Below, piece by piece: positions 21,582 through 29,178 of a stretch of 41,265 bases of DNA. The notes beneath the pieces are model-generated. The model was not told the DNA's origin and did not search any database. It worked only from the letters and a program-made list of their open reading frames with translations. The position numbers and the translations under genes were made by a program. This stretch comes from Pseudomonadota bacterium (GTDB taxonomy: Bacteria > Pseudomonadota > Alphaproteobacteria > Azospirillales > Azospirillaceae), in the NCBI GenBank assembly GCA_023411035.1, contig JAEYPE010000189.1, positions 1 to 41,265 of the forward strand, in the 5' to 3' direction. The first letter of the stretch is position 1. Each line of letters starts with the position of its first letter.

Positions 21582-21619
21582 TGTAGAATTTAATTATTCC
21601 ATCACGGCACCGGGTACAA
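21582..21619 (-). promoter_or_regulatory. coaBC sigma-70-type promoter overlapped by the shared 12-bp element
   Basis: On the minus strand, -35 TTGTAC (21614-21619), a 17-bp spacer and -10 TAATTA (21591-21596) sit 31-68 bp before the coaBC start. The 12-mer TTAAATTCTACA (21582-21593) overlaps the -10 and the predicted start of transcription, a position suited to repression. The identical 12-mer is in front of cysK. Confidence 0.6.
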
Positions 21620-21832
21620 GTGTCCATCGCGCCTCCTCACAGCGATTTCGGTGTGAAATGCATTCGGTGGCAGGGGATGTAAAACCGTGAGCGTGATATT
21701 TCATTGCGCAATCGTATTCCAGGTCTTTCGCCCGTGGCCTGTCATCGCGTAGAGTGCATTTTTAAGGATTTGCTGATAACCAGTTGAATCCGACCGCCTT
21801 CGCCGCGATTTTCTTTAGAATCCATACGGTCC

Positions 21833-23296
21833 ATGCCCGCGCGCTCCACGCCAATCCTGCTTGTCGAAGACACGCCGTCGCTGGCCCGTGTTTATGCGGA
21901 GTTCCTGAAGAAGGATTGCGCCGCGGTCACCACGGTGGAGACCGGGGCGGAGGCGCTGGAGCAGCTTGCCGACGGCGCGCCGCGAATCGTGCTGCTCGAC
22001 CTCCAGCTTCCCGACATGCACGGGATGGAGGTGCTGAAGCGGATCAGCGCCCAGGCGCTGCCCTGCGCGGTCATCATCATCACCGCCCACGGGTCGGTCG
22101 GCGTGGCGGTGGAGGCGATGCGCTACGGCGCCTACGATTTCCTGGTGAAACCCTTCTCGGCGGAGCGGCTGACCGTCACCGTGCGTAACGCCATGGAGCG
22201 GCTGCGCCTCGCCCAACTCGTGGACAGCTTCGAAAAGGATCTGGGGCGCAGCCGCTATCACGGCTTCCTCGGCTCCTCGCTGGCGATGCAGGCGGTCTAC
22301 CGGATCATCGACAGCGCCGCCTCCTCCCGCGCGACGGTCTTCATCACCGGCGAATCGGGAACCGGCAAGGAGATCTGCGCCGAGGCCATCCACCGGCAAA
22401 GCCCGCGGGCCGACCGCCCCTTCATCGCCATCAACTGCGGGGCCATCCCCAAGGACCTGATGGAAAGCGAGATCTTCGGCCACATGAAGGGTTCCTTCAC
22501 CGGGGCGGTGGCCGACCGCGAGGGCGCGGCGGCGCGGGCCAACGGCGGCACCCTGTTCCTGGACGAGATCTGCGAGCTGGCACCCGACCTGCAGACCAAG
22601 CTGCTGCGCTTCATCCAGACCGGCACCTTCACGCCCGTCGGCGGCAGCAAGCTGGAGAAGGTGGACCTGCGCATCATCTGCGCCACCAACCGCGACCCCC
22701 TGCGCGAGGTGGAGGAGGGGCGCTTCCGCGAGGACCTCTATTACCGCCTGCACGTCATCCCCATCCATCTGCCGCCCCTGCGGGAGCGCGAGGACGACGT
22801 TCTGGAGATCTCCCGCCAGTTCCTGACCGACTATGCGCGGGAGGAGGGCAAGGGATTCGTCCGCTTCTCCCCGGCGGCGGAGCAGGCGCTGCGCGGCTAC
22901 CACTGGCCGGGCAACGTGCGGCAGGTGCAGAACGTGGTCCGCAACATCGTGGTGCTGCACGACGGCGACACGGTGACGCCGGCCATGCTGCCGGTCCCGC
23001 CCGGCACCCCGCCCGGTACCCCGCCTGGGGCCGCCGCTCCGCTTCCGGCGAACGGCGGCAACGGGCATGGAAGCGCCCATCCCGGTGGCCACAACCCGGC
23101 GCATCATCACGGCCCGGCGGCTCCCGCGCCGTCCCCCAAGACGGTGAAACCGCTGTGGGAGGTGGAGCGCGACGCCATCGAGGAGGCCATCGCCGCCTGC
23201 GACGGCAACATCCCCCGCGCCGCGGCCCTGCTGGAGATCAGCGCCTCCACCGTCTACCGCAAGCGCCTCGCCTGGCAGGCCGAAGGCAAGCTCTGA
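21833..23296 (+). CDS. LuxO-like sigma-54-dependent response regulator
   Basis: NtrC-family activator of 487 residues. It has a receiver (7-120, D56 in LLDLQLP, K106 in VKPFS), an AAA+ domain with Walker A GESGTGKE at 173-180, the sigma-54 contact loop as GSFTGA at 220-225 (GAFTGA is the norm), Walker B LFLDEI, and the Arg-finger region FREDLYYRL. A Pro/Gly/His-rich linker covers about 384-430. The Fis-type HTH at about 440-480 includes CDGNIPRAAALLEISASTVYRK. The LWEVERDAIEEAI to HTH stretch resembles LuxO. No histidine kinase is adjacent, and no target promoter with a -24/-12 box was found beside it. Upstream (21552-21832) an AT-rich area probably holds its promoter. Confidence 0.88.
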   Translation: MPARSTPILLVEDTPSLARVYAEFLKKDCAAVTTVETGAEALEQLADGAPRIVLLDLQLPDMHGMEVLKRISAQALPCAVIIITAHGSVGVAVEAMRYGAYDFLVKPFSAERLTVTVRNAMERLRLAQLVDSFEKDLGRSRYHGFLGSSLAMQAVYRIIDSAASSRATVFITGESGTGKEICAEAIHRQSPRADRPFIAINCGAIPKDLMESEIFGHMKGSFTGAVADREGAAARANGGTLFLDEICELAPDLQTKLLRFIQTGTFTPVGGSKLEKVDLRIICATNRDPLREVEEGRFREDLYYRLHVIPIHLPPLREREDDVLEISRQFLTDYAREEGKGFVRFSPAAEQALRGYHWPGNVRQVQNVVRNIVVLHDGDTVTPAMLPVPPGTPPGTPPGAAAPLPANGGNGHGSAHPGGHNPAHHHGPAAPAPSPKTVKPLWEVERDAIEEAIAACDGNIPRAAALLEISASTVYRKRLAWQAEGKL

Positions 23297-23665
23297 TGCC
23301 GGGCCGGCCTGCCGGTTCCATTCCCCGCGCCGCCGGTCACGCCGAAACATAGGCCGAAGCATAGGCTTCGTGTGCGTTCAACTCACGCAAGACCATCGAA
23401 AGTCTTGCCGTGCCGGGTCCTGCCGCCATCGGCTTATTTCAAAATGACCGCTTCGGCCACATTGGGCATATGCCGTGAAGCCGCCTTGCCGGTCATGGTG
23501 CCGTCCGGCTAGCCTCCCCTCGCGTTGCTTTGCTTGCGCTTCCGCGTGGCGTCCACCGGACCGCCGCATAAGACCGCCACATAAGATCAACGTCCTTCGC
23601 CGGACCCCAGCGCCCCGCGGCGCGGACCGGCGGCGGACCCCCGACCGAGGAGCAGGAGTTCGCTT
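23297..23665. other. Gene-free region: end of the regulator transcript and cspA upstream region
   Basis: This stretch holds an imperfect tandem 12-bp duplication (23341-23352 and 23353-23364, one mismatch) and two hairpins. The hairpins are CGAAGC/GCTTCG at 23355-23370 and GCAAGAC/GTCTTGC at 23387-23408; the second is a possible terminator for the upstream gene. A second imperfect tandem repeat of 13 bp is at 23561-23586. No convincing coding frame exists. The right half probably holds the cspA promoter and a long 5' leader, as is usual for cold-shock genes. A weak candidate -35 TTGCCG is near 23487. Confidence 0.5.
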
Positions 23666-23875
23666 ATGGCCACCGGCACCGTCAAATGGTTCAACACCAC
23701 CAAGGGATATGGCTTCATCGCGCCGGAGGCCGGCGCCAAGGACGTATTCGTGCACATCACGGCCGTGCAGAAGTCGGGCCTTCATGCCCTGTCCGAGGGC
23801 CAGCGCGTCCAGTTCGAGGTGGCGCGCGGCAACAACGGCAAGGACGCCGCGGTCAACATCAGCGTGATGGATTGA
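23666..23875 (+). CDS. CspA-family cold-shock protein
   Basis: A 69-residue single-stranded nucleic-acid-binding beta-barrel acting as an RNA chaperone. RNP1 is KGYGFI at 13-18 and RNP2 is DVFVHI at 26-31, with the opening GTVKWFN typical of the family. A strong GAGGAGCAGGAG ribosome site precedes the ATG. The long gene-free stretch upstream suggests a leader with possible thermal control. Which Csp paralogue it is cannot be said. Confidence 0.95.
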   Translation: MATGTVKWFNTTKGYGFIAPEAGAKDVFVHITAVQKSGLHALSEGQRVQFEVARGNNGKDAAVNISVMD

Positions 23876-23882
23876 AGCAACG

Positions 23883-24962
23883 TCATGGAGTGACATAGCC
23901 GCGCGTCCGGTAGGCCTCCACGGCTTCCCGGGTGAGGCGGGGGATGTCGCGGCACAGCGACGTCACCTCGCCCACCGCGTTGCTCCGGCAGGCCAGCTCC
24001 AGCGCGCGGGCCGCCGCCGACAGATCGCGGGCGCCGAAGGTCCCCGCGGTGCTCTTCAGCGTGTGGGCCTCCCTCGCCAATCCGGCCAGATCGGCCGTGG
24101 CCGCATCCGCACCGCCGCGGGCGATCCGCTCGGCCCGTTCCAAAGTCTCTTCCACGAACTGGTGGATGACGTCGGCCAGCAGGTCCGCGTCCAGATCCTG
24201 GGCGAGTTGGTGCAGAACCTCCAGGTCCAGCACGTCTTTCCGGCCCGGGGTGGCGGTTTCCTCCGGAGCGGCGTCCATCCAGCGGGCCACCGTCTCCAGC
24301 AATTGCCGACGGTCGATGGGCTTGGCGACATGGCCGTTCATACCGGCGTCCAGACAGCGTTGGCGGTCGCTGTCCATGGTGTCGGCGGTCATGGCGATGA
24401 CCGGAACGGTTCCGATGGGGGACGGCAGATCGCGCAGCCGGCGGGTGGCGGTCAGCCCGTCCATTTCCGGCATGGCGAGGTCCATCAGGACCAGCCCATA
24501 GGGCGACCGCCCGCAGGCCGCGGCTTCCAGCACCTCCAGCGCTTCCCGACCGTTGTTGGCGATATCGACCCGATGGCCGGCACCGCGCAGCAGAAGGGCG
24601 GCGATCATCTGGTTCGTCGGGCTGTCCTCGACCAGCAGAATCCGCCGGCCTGTTCCGGTGGCGGGCGTGGGATGCTCCTGCGGCGGGACCTGCTGCGGCG
24701 GTTCCGGCTCTGTGATGTCCGACTTGGTGGTCTCCGCGTCGCGGGCCTCCGCCTGGGCGTGCGGGGGCGCTTCCCGCTCGCGCGTCGCCGCAAGGGCCGC
24801 AACCACGCCGGCCAGTTCGGTCACCAGAAGCGGCCAGATCAGGCCGCCCGTCTCGCGTTCCGGCAAATGTTGGAGCGTGTGCAGCAGGCTCGCCAGCAGA
24901 AGGACCAGCGCGGCCAGGGTGAGCACGCTCCGATGGCGCGGCCAGCGGTGGGGGAACGGCAT
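23883..24962 (-). CDS. Membrane-anchored receiver-Hpt phosphorelay protein without a kinase domain
   Basis: 359 residues. Two hydrophobic segments (about 13-30 and 41-60) are followed by a Pro/Glu-rich linker. A full receiver spans 106-228: D113 in LVEDSP, phosphoacceptor D161 in LMDLAMPEMDG, T192 in AMTAD and K214 in AKPI. A histidine phosphotransfer domain spans about 245-345, with H300 in AREAHTLKSTAGTFGA. HisKA and HATPase domains are absent, so it looks like the C-terminal half of a BarA/ArcB-type hybrid kinase standing alone with its own membrane anchor. It faces cspA tail to tail with a 7-bp gap. Its kinase donor and output regulator are unknown; the LuxO-like regulator nearby is a speculative partner. 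Confidence 0.85.
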   Translation of the reverse strand: MPFPHRWPRHRSVLTLAALVLLLASLLHTLQHLPERETGGLIWPLLVTELAGVVAALAATREREAPPHAQAEARDAETTKSDITEPEPPQQVPPQEHPTPATGTGRRILLVEDSPTNQMIAALLLRGAGHRVDIANNGREALEVLEAAACGRSPYGLVLMDLAMPEMDGLTATRRLRDLPSPIGTVPVIAMTADTMDSDRQRCLDAGMNGHVAKPIDRRQLLETVARWMDAAPEETATPGRKDVLDLEVLHQLAQDLDADLLADVIHQFVEETLERAERIARGGADAATADLAGLAREAHTLKSTAGTFGARDLSAAARALELACRSNAVGEVTSLCRDIPRLTREAVEAYRTRGYVTP

Positions 24963-24992
24963 TCGGCGCTCCGCATGGGACGACGCACGAAA

Positions 24993-25979
24993 TTACGGCT
25001 TTTGCGCCTCCGGGGCAACGAATCCAGGGGCATTGCGCAGCCGCTCCATGGCGCGGCGCCGGCCCAGCAGGCCGTGGCGCGGCCCGAACAGAACGGCAAG
25101 CGCCAGGATCAGGCCCGACGCCACGGCGATCATGCCCGCGGCGTTCAGCGAGTGGGACGCGCCCAGCATCATCGGGCCGAAGGCGGCGGCGCCATAGCCG
25201 GCCAGCGCCGCCAGCACCCCCAGCGCGACGCTGAGCAGGATCTGCGCGGCCAGCCGGTCGGTCAGCAGGCGCGCCGCGGCGGGCGGGGCGATCAGCATGG
25301 CGATGACCAGGATGGAGCCCACCGCCTCGAAGGCGGCGATGGCCGTGGCCGCCACCAGAAGCACCACCCCGTAATGGAACAGCCCCGCCGGTATCCCCAG
25401 CGTGGAGGCCAGCGCCGGGTCGAAGGTGGTGATCTTCAGCTCCTTGTAGAACAGCCCGACCAGCGCCACGCAGAGCGCGAAGACGGCGGCGAGCGTCAGC
25501 ACCTCGCGCGGCAGGGCGGCCCACACCGCCGGGTCGCGCAGCGAGGCCCAGCCCTTGGGGGCCAGCCACAGGATGGTTTCCAACTGGCCGTAGAGCACGC
25601 AGTCGGCGTCCAGATCGACGCCCCCGGCGGACGCCTGCTCGATCATCACCACACCGGCGGCGAACATCACCGTGAAGACCACCCCCATGGCGGCGCCGGA
25701 TTCCAGCCGGCCCAGCCGCCGCACCGCCTCGATCAGCAGGCCCGCCAGAGCGGCGGCGGCCAGCGCGCCCAGCATCATCGGCAGCGTCTCCCGCGTGCCG
25801 GCCACCAGAAAGCCGCCGACGATGCCGGGAAGGATGGCGTGGCTGACCGCGTCGCCCATCATCCCCTGGCGCCGCAGCACCAGGAAATTCCCGACCAGCG
25901 CGCAGGCGGCGCAGGCCAGGACCGCGGCCATCAGGGCGGGGGCGTCGATCTGAAGGAATTCCTGGGCGCTCAGCGTCAT
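24993..25979 (-). CDS. Metal (Mn/Fe-type) ABC transporter permease
   Basis: ABC-3 family permease (ZnuB/MntB/SitD-like), 328 residues, with about nine hydrophobic segments. Family segments include FLVLRRQGMMGDAVSHAILPGI near the N-terminus, KELKITTFDPALASTLG in the middle, and VGSILVIAMLIAPPAAARLLTDRL. The C-terminus is short and basic. The ATG at 25979 overlaps the upstream permease stop (ATGA); a longer frame to 26105 reads into that gene and is rejected. It is the last gene of a binding protein-ATPase-permease-permease operon like SitABCD. Confidence 0.9.
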   Translation of the reverse strand: MTLSAQEFLQIDAPALMAAVLACAACALVGNFLVLRRQGMMGDAVSHAILPGIVGGFLVAGTRETLPMMLGALAAAALAGLLIEAVRRLGRLESGAAMGVVFTVMFAAGVVMIEQASAGGVDLDADCVLYGQLETILWLAPKGWASLRDPAVWAALPREVLTLAAVFALCVALVGLFYKELKITTFDPALASTLGIPAGLFHYGVVLLVAATAIAAFEAVGSILVIAMLIAPPAAARLLTDRLAAQILLSVALGVLAALAGYGAAAFGPMMLGASHSLNAAGMIAVASGLILALAVLFGPRHGLLGRRRAMERLRNAPGFVAPEAQKP

Positions 25980-27169
25980 GACGGGGTGCTCCGCTCCTCC
26001 AGCAGCCGGACCATGTCGCCGGGCAGGACCGCGTCGATGGGGTCCACTCCCCAATTGGCGTGGGCGGGCAGCAGGGCCGGATAGTCGGTCAGGAAACGCT
26101 CCCACAGCCGCCGGTCGCGCTCCGCGGTCCGGGCGGCGGCCTGCCCGGCGGGGGTGAGGGCGCCGTTGCGGGTGTAGCCGCGCAGGCGCAGCCAGAGCGC
26201 CGGGGCGCCTTCCACCGGCCTGCCGGCCATCCGATCGGTCAGGGCGCGCCGTTCCGCGAAGGTCAGGCGCAGCCGCCCCTGGCGCAGCGCGGCGGCGACC
26301 AGCCCGCGGGCCGGCGCGAACAGGAAGCTGAGCAGGAAGAAGCCCCCCGCCACCAGCACGATCACCGCCCCCGCCGGCAGCTTGGGCAGCAGGGCCGACA
26401 GGGCGGCGCCCAGCCAGCCGGACAGGGCGCCGATCACCGCGGCGGCGACCGTCAGGGCGGGCAGCCGGTCAGTCCAGAAGCGCGCGGCGGCGGGCGGGAT
26501 GATGAGAAGCGCCACGACCAGGATCAGCCCCACCGTCTGAAGCCCGATCACCGTCACGAAGGTCGCCAGACCCATCAGCACGAGGTCGAGCGCCCCCACC
26601 GGCCAGCCCTGCACGGCGGCGAAGCCGGGGTCGAAGGCCAGCACCCGCAGTTCCTTGAACAGCAGGGCGACGGCCAGCGCGGCCCCGGCGGCCAGCAGGC
26701 CGATGGCGATGGCCTCGCCCTGCGCCATGGCGGCGGTCTGGCCCAGGATGAAGGTCTTCAGCCCGGCCTGCCCGCCCAGCTCCATAGTCTGGATGACGCT
26801 GAGCAGCACGACCCCCAGCCCGAAAAAGACCGACAGCACCGCCCCGATGGCCGAATCCTCGGTCAGCCGGGTGAAGCGGGAGAGAAACTGCATGGTCAGC
26901 AGCCCGATCACCGCGCTGACCACCGCCCCGGCCAGCAGCAGCGGCAGCGACCGCTCCGGCAGGCCCAACGCCGCCCCAAACAGGAAGGCGACGGCGATGC
27001 CGGGCAGGGTGGCGTGGCTCAGCGCGTCGCTGACCAGCGCGCGGCGGCGCAGCAGCAGGAAGGTGCCGACCGTCCCGCCCGCCAGCCCCAGCGCGGCGGT
27101 CCCGGCGACGACCACGGCGCTGTTGAAGCCGGATTGGAAGGTCAGGATGCGCAGAGCCTCGTCGATCAT
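25976..27169 (-). CDS. Metal ABC transporter permease with C-terminal DtxR-like domain
   Basis: 397 residues. The first 290 or so form an ABC-3 permease (LLRRRALVSDALSHATLPGIAVAF, KELRVLAFDPGFAAVQG, VGLILVVALLIIPPAAARFWTDRL). The remaining roughly 100 residues are cytoplasmic. After LTFAERRAL they read like the winged-helix tail and dimerisation region of DtxR/MntR regulators: ALTPAGQAAARTAERDRRLWERFL, then HANWGVDPIDAVLPGDMVRLLEE. Permease-regulator-domain fusions of this sort are known in some Mn/Fe transporters and may serve metal-dependent gating. It overlaps the ATPase gene upstream and the second permease downstream by 4 bp each. Confidence 0.88.
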   Translation of the reverse strand: MIDEALRILTFQSGFNSAVVVAGTAALGLAGGTVGTFLLLRRRALVSDALSHATLPGIAVAFLFGAALGLPERSLPLLLAGAVVSAVIGLLTMQFLSRFTRLTEDSAIGAVLSVFFGLGVVLLSVIQTMELGGQAGLKTFILGQTAAMAQGEAIAIGLLAAGAALAVALLFKELRVLAFDPGFAAVQGWPVGALDLVLMGLATFVTVIGLQTVGLILVVALLIIPPAAARFWTDRLPALTVAAAVIGALSGWLGAALSALLPKLPAGAVIVLVAGGFFLLSFLFAPARGLVAAALRQGRLRLTFAERRALTDRMAGRPVEGAPALWLRLRGYTRNGALTPAGQAAARTAERDRRLWERFLTDYPALLPAHANWGVDPIDAVLPGDMVRLLEERSTPS

Positions 27170-27987
27170 GAGGCCGCTCCCTCCACCGCCCCTTCCGCTG
27201 CCGCCGGGGCCGGCATGGGCCGCCCGCCGTAGGTGCGGGACAGCAGGTCGGGAGTCATCACCCGCCCGACCGGCCCCTGGGCGACCACGCGGGTGTTGAG
27301 GAGCAGGGCGTGGTCGAAATAGTCGCTGACCGTCTGGAGATCGTGATGGACGCAGATTACCGTCCGTCCGGCGGCGTCCAGGTCGCGCAGCACCTGAAGC
27401 ACCGCGCGCTCCGTCGCCGCGTCCACCCCGGCGAAGGGCTCGTCCATGAAGTAGAGCCGCGCCTCCTGCGCCAGCGCGCGGGCCAGGAAGACGCGCTGCT
27501 GCTGCCCGCCGGACAATTGCCCGATCTGGCGCTTGGCGAAGTCGGCCATGCCCACCCGCTCCAGCGCATGCAACGCCGCCTCCCTATGGGCGCGGGTGAC
27601 CGGGCGGAACCAGCCGATCTTCCCGTAACGGCCCATCGCCACCACGTCGAGCGCCGAGACGGGGAAATCCCAATCCACGCTTTCCCGCTGCGGCACATAG
27701 CCGATCAGGCGGCGCTGCTTGGCGATGGGGCGCCCGAACACCTCCACCGTCCCCGACACGCTTGGAACCAGCCCCAGACATGCCTTGATGAGGGTCGATT
27801 TGCCCGCCCCGTTCGGCCCGACGACGGCGATCAGCCCGCCGGGCGGGGCGGCGTAGTCCACGTTCCACAGCACCGGCCTGCGGTGATAGGCGACGGTCAG
27901 GCCGCGGATCTCCAGGGGCGGCGGTCCGATGGGCGTGGCCTCATCGGGGGCGGTGCGGCTGCCGGGGGTGCGCCAGAGATATTGCAT
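27166..27987 (-). CDS. Metal (Mn/Fe-type) ABC transporter ATP-binding protein
   Basis: ATPase subunit, 273 residues. An N-terminal extension of about 25 residues precedes IRGLTVAYHRRPVL. Walker A is GPNGAGKST, the Q-loop region is YVPQRESVDWDFPVSALDVVAMGRYG (a strong marker of the Mn/Zn subfamily), the signature is LSGGQQQR, Walker B is LYFMDEPFAGVD, and the H-loop is VHHD. The start has a GGAGGAACGG ribosome site. It lies 22 bp after the binding-protein gene and overlaps the first permease by 4 bp. Confidence 0.93.
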   Translation of the reverse strand: MQYLWRTPGSRTAPDEATPIGPPPLEIRGLTVAYHRRPVLWNVDYAAPPGGLIAVVGPNGAGKSTLIKACLGLVPSVSGTVEVFGRPIAKQRRLIGYVPQRESVDWDFPVSALDVVAMGRYGKIGWFRPVTRAHREAALHALERVGMADFAKRQIGQLSGGQQQRVFLARALAQEARLYFMDEPFAGVDAATERAVLQVLRDLDAAGRTVICVHHDLQTVSDYFDHALLLNTRVVAQGPVGRVMTPDLLSRTYGGRPMPAPAAAEGAVEGAAS

Positions 27988-28009
27988 GGTCCGTTCCTCC
28001 TCCGTCCGG

Positions 28010-29014
28010 TCAGCGCTGCGCCAGGGCGAGCTTGCCCTGAAAGCCGCCGGCCGGGGCGTCGCCGCCCAGCGCGCGGGCGATGGTCGTCACGTTGTGGTCG
28101 ATCATGCCGATGTACGTGCCCTCATAGCTGCCGGGCGCCCCCATGGCGTCGGAGAACAGGGCACCGCCCAGCGTCACCTGCCGGCCCCGCGCCGCGGCCC
28201 CTTCGACCAGGGCGCGGACGTTGCGGTCGGACACGCTGGTTTCCGGGAAGACCGCCGGAACCCCGCGGTCGGCCAGCAGGGCGGCCAATTCCTCGATGAT
28301 CCGCAGCCCGGCCTCGGATTCCGTGCTGATGCCCTGGATGCCCCGCACCTCGATCCCATAGGCGCGGCCCAGATAGTTGAAGGCGTCGTGCGCCGTCACC
28401 AGGACGCGGGCCTTTTCGGGGATGGAGGACAGGATGCGCCGTGCGTACGTGTCGAGCCGCGCCAGCGCCGCCCCGTACGTGTCGGCATTGCGGGCGTACG
28501 TCTCCGCCCCGGCGGGGTCCAGCCTGGTCAGCCCGTCCCGTATGGCGGGCAGGGTCTGCGCCCAGATCCCCACATCCATCCAGATGTGCGGATCATGGGC
28601 GCCCTCGAACTCCGGCGGGCTGAGCAGCCGGTCCTTCGGCACCGCGTCGCCGAGCGCCACGACCGGCTTGCCGGACTCGCGCAGCCGGTCGAAGGCGCCG
28701 GTCATCTTGCCTTCCAGATGCAGGCCGCTGATGAACACCGCGTCCGCCCGCAGCAGCCGCACCGTGTCGGAGCGGGTGGGCTTGAACAGGTGCGGATCGA
28801 CCCCTTCGCCCATCAGCGCCTCCACCTCCGCCCGATCGCCGGCCACCGCCCGCACCAGGTCGGCGACCATGCCGGTGGTGGCGACGATCAGGGGGCGCTT
28901 GTCGTCGGCGCGCGCCGCTCCCGGCAAGAGGAGGGCGGCGGCCAGACCGAGGATGGCGATAAACTTCGTCAGGCTCTTCGTTGCGCAGGTGTTTGAACAT
29001 ATGTTCATATTCAT
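28010..29014 (-). CDS. Metal-binding periplasmic protein, Mn/Fe type (SitA/MntC/TroA family)
   Basis: Cluster A-I solute-binding protein. The ATG at 29014 gives 334 residues: a signal peptide with KSLTKFIAILGLAAALLLPGAARA and cleavage before DDKRP. Probable metal ligands are H75 (VDPHLF), H143 (DPHIWMD), the Glu of STESEAG, and the Asp of GMIDHNVTT. This His-His-Glu-Asp set and the lack of a long His-rich loop favour Mn(II)/Fe(II) over Zn(II). The start is uncertain: a second ATG lies two codons on (29008), and the 5' coding region contains a 14-bp palindrome. It heads the four-gene importer operon. Confidence 0.9.
   Translation of the reverse strand: MNMNICSNTCATKSLTKFIAILGLAAALLLPGAARADDKRPLIVATTGMVADLVRAVAGDRAEVEALMGEGVDPHLFKPTRSDTVRLLRADAVFISGLHLEGKMTGAFDRLRESGKPVVALGDAVPKDRLLSPPEFEGAHDPHIWMDVGIWAQTLPAIRDGLTRLDPAGAETYARNADTYGAALARLDTYARRILSSIPEKARVLVTAHDAFNYLGRAYGIEVRGIQGISTESEAGLRIIEELAALLADRGVPAVFPETSVSDRNVRALVEGAAARGRQVTLGGALFSDAMGAPGSYEGTYIGMIDHNVTTIARALGGDAPAGGFQGKLALAQR
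28994..29007. promoter_or_regulatory. Perfect 14-bp palindrome at the start of the metal-binding protein gene
   Basis: TGAACATATGTTCA reads the same on both strands and lies within the first eight codons of the binding-protein gene, directly after its ATG. Such AT-rich dyads are typical operators; a metal-responsive repressor blocking early transcription is a reasonable guess. It does not match a consensus I can name. Confidence 0.45.
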
Positions 29015-29066
29015 TGGTCCCGACAAAGATCGCCAAGGATAGGGACGATAGGTCAAGTAAACGGGG

Positions 29067-29086
29067 TGGAGTGCATTTGCGTTCCA
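29067..29086. promoter_or_regulatory. Fur/Mur-like interrupted dyad between importer and SAM-hydrolase genes
   Basis: A 20-bp site with the symmetric pattern TGGA-N2-GCA-N2-TGC-N2-TCCA lies 53-72 bp before the metal importer ATG and in the gap shared with the divergent SAM hydroxide adenosyltransferase gene. Fur-family sites in alphaproteobacteria often centre on GCA/TGC half-sites, and a Fur-like gene is at 31542-31976. Assignment is tentative. Confidence 0.4.
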
Positions 29087-29143
29087 CTGGATATATGAAG
29101 CGCCCGTCACCGGTTGCAAGGCGGCGGAGAGCGACTCCACGCC

Positions 29144-29172
29144 TTAACGGACGGGGTGGTGTGCGCTATACT
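29144..29172 (+). promoter_or_regulatory. Candidate promoter giving a leaderless transcript
   Basis: -35-like TTAACG (29144-29149), a 17-bp spacer and a strong -10 TATACT (29167-29172) lie immediately before the ATG at 29179. The predicted transcription start is at or within a base or two of the A of that ATG. No ribosome site is visible before the ATG, which agrees with a leaderless mRNA. Confidence 0.5.
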
Positions 29173-29178
29173 GATGGC

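Noticed and set aside
20286..21593. Plus-strand open frame opposite coaBC
   Set aside because: Antisense to a well-supported gene; repetitive Gly/His/Arg composition, no domain.
21535..21627. Possible Cys-containing leader peptide (starts MDTCTRC) before coaBC, as for a cysteine attenuator
   Set aside because: The frame does not stop before coaBC but runs on inside it, and no attenuator hairpin pair is visible; the 12-bp operator explains regulation better.
23378..23896. Minus-strand open frame covering cspA and its leader
   Set aside because: It is antisense to a clear cold-shock gene and has no family features or ribosome site.
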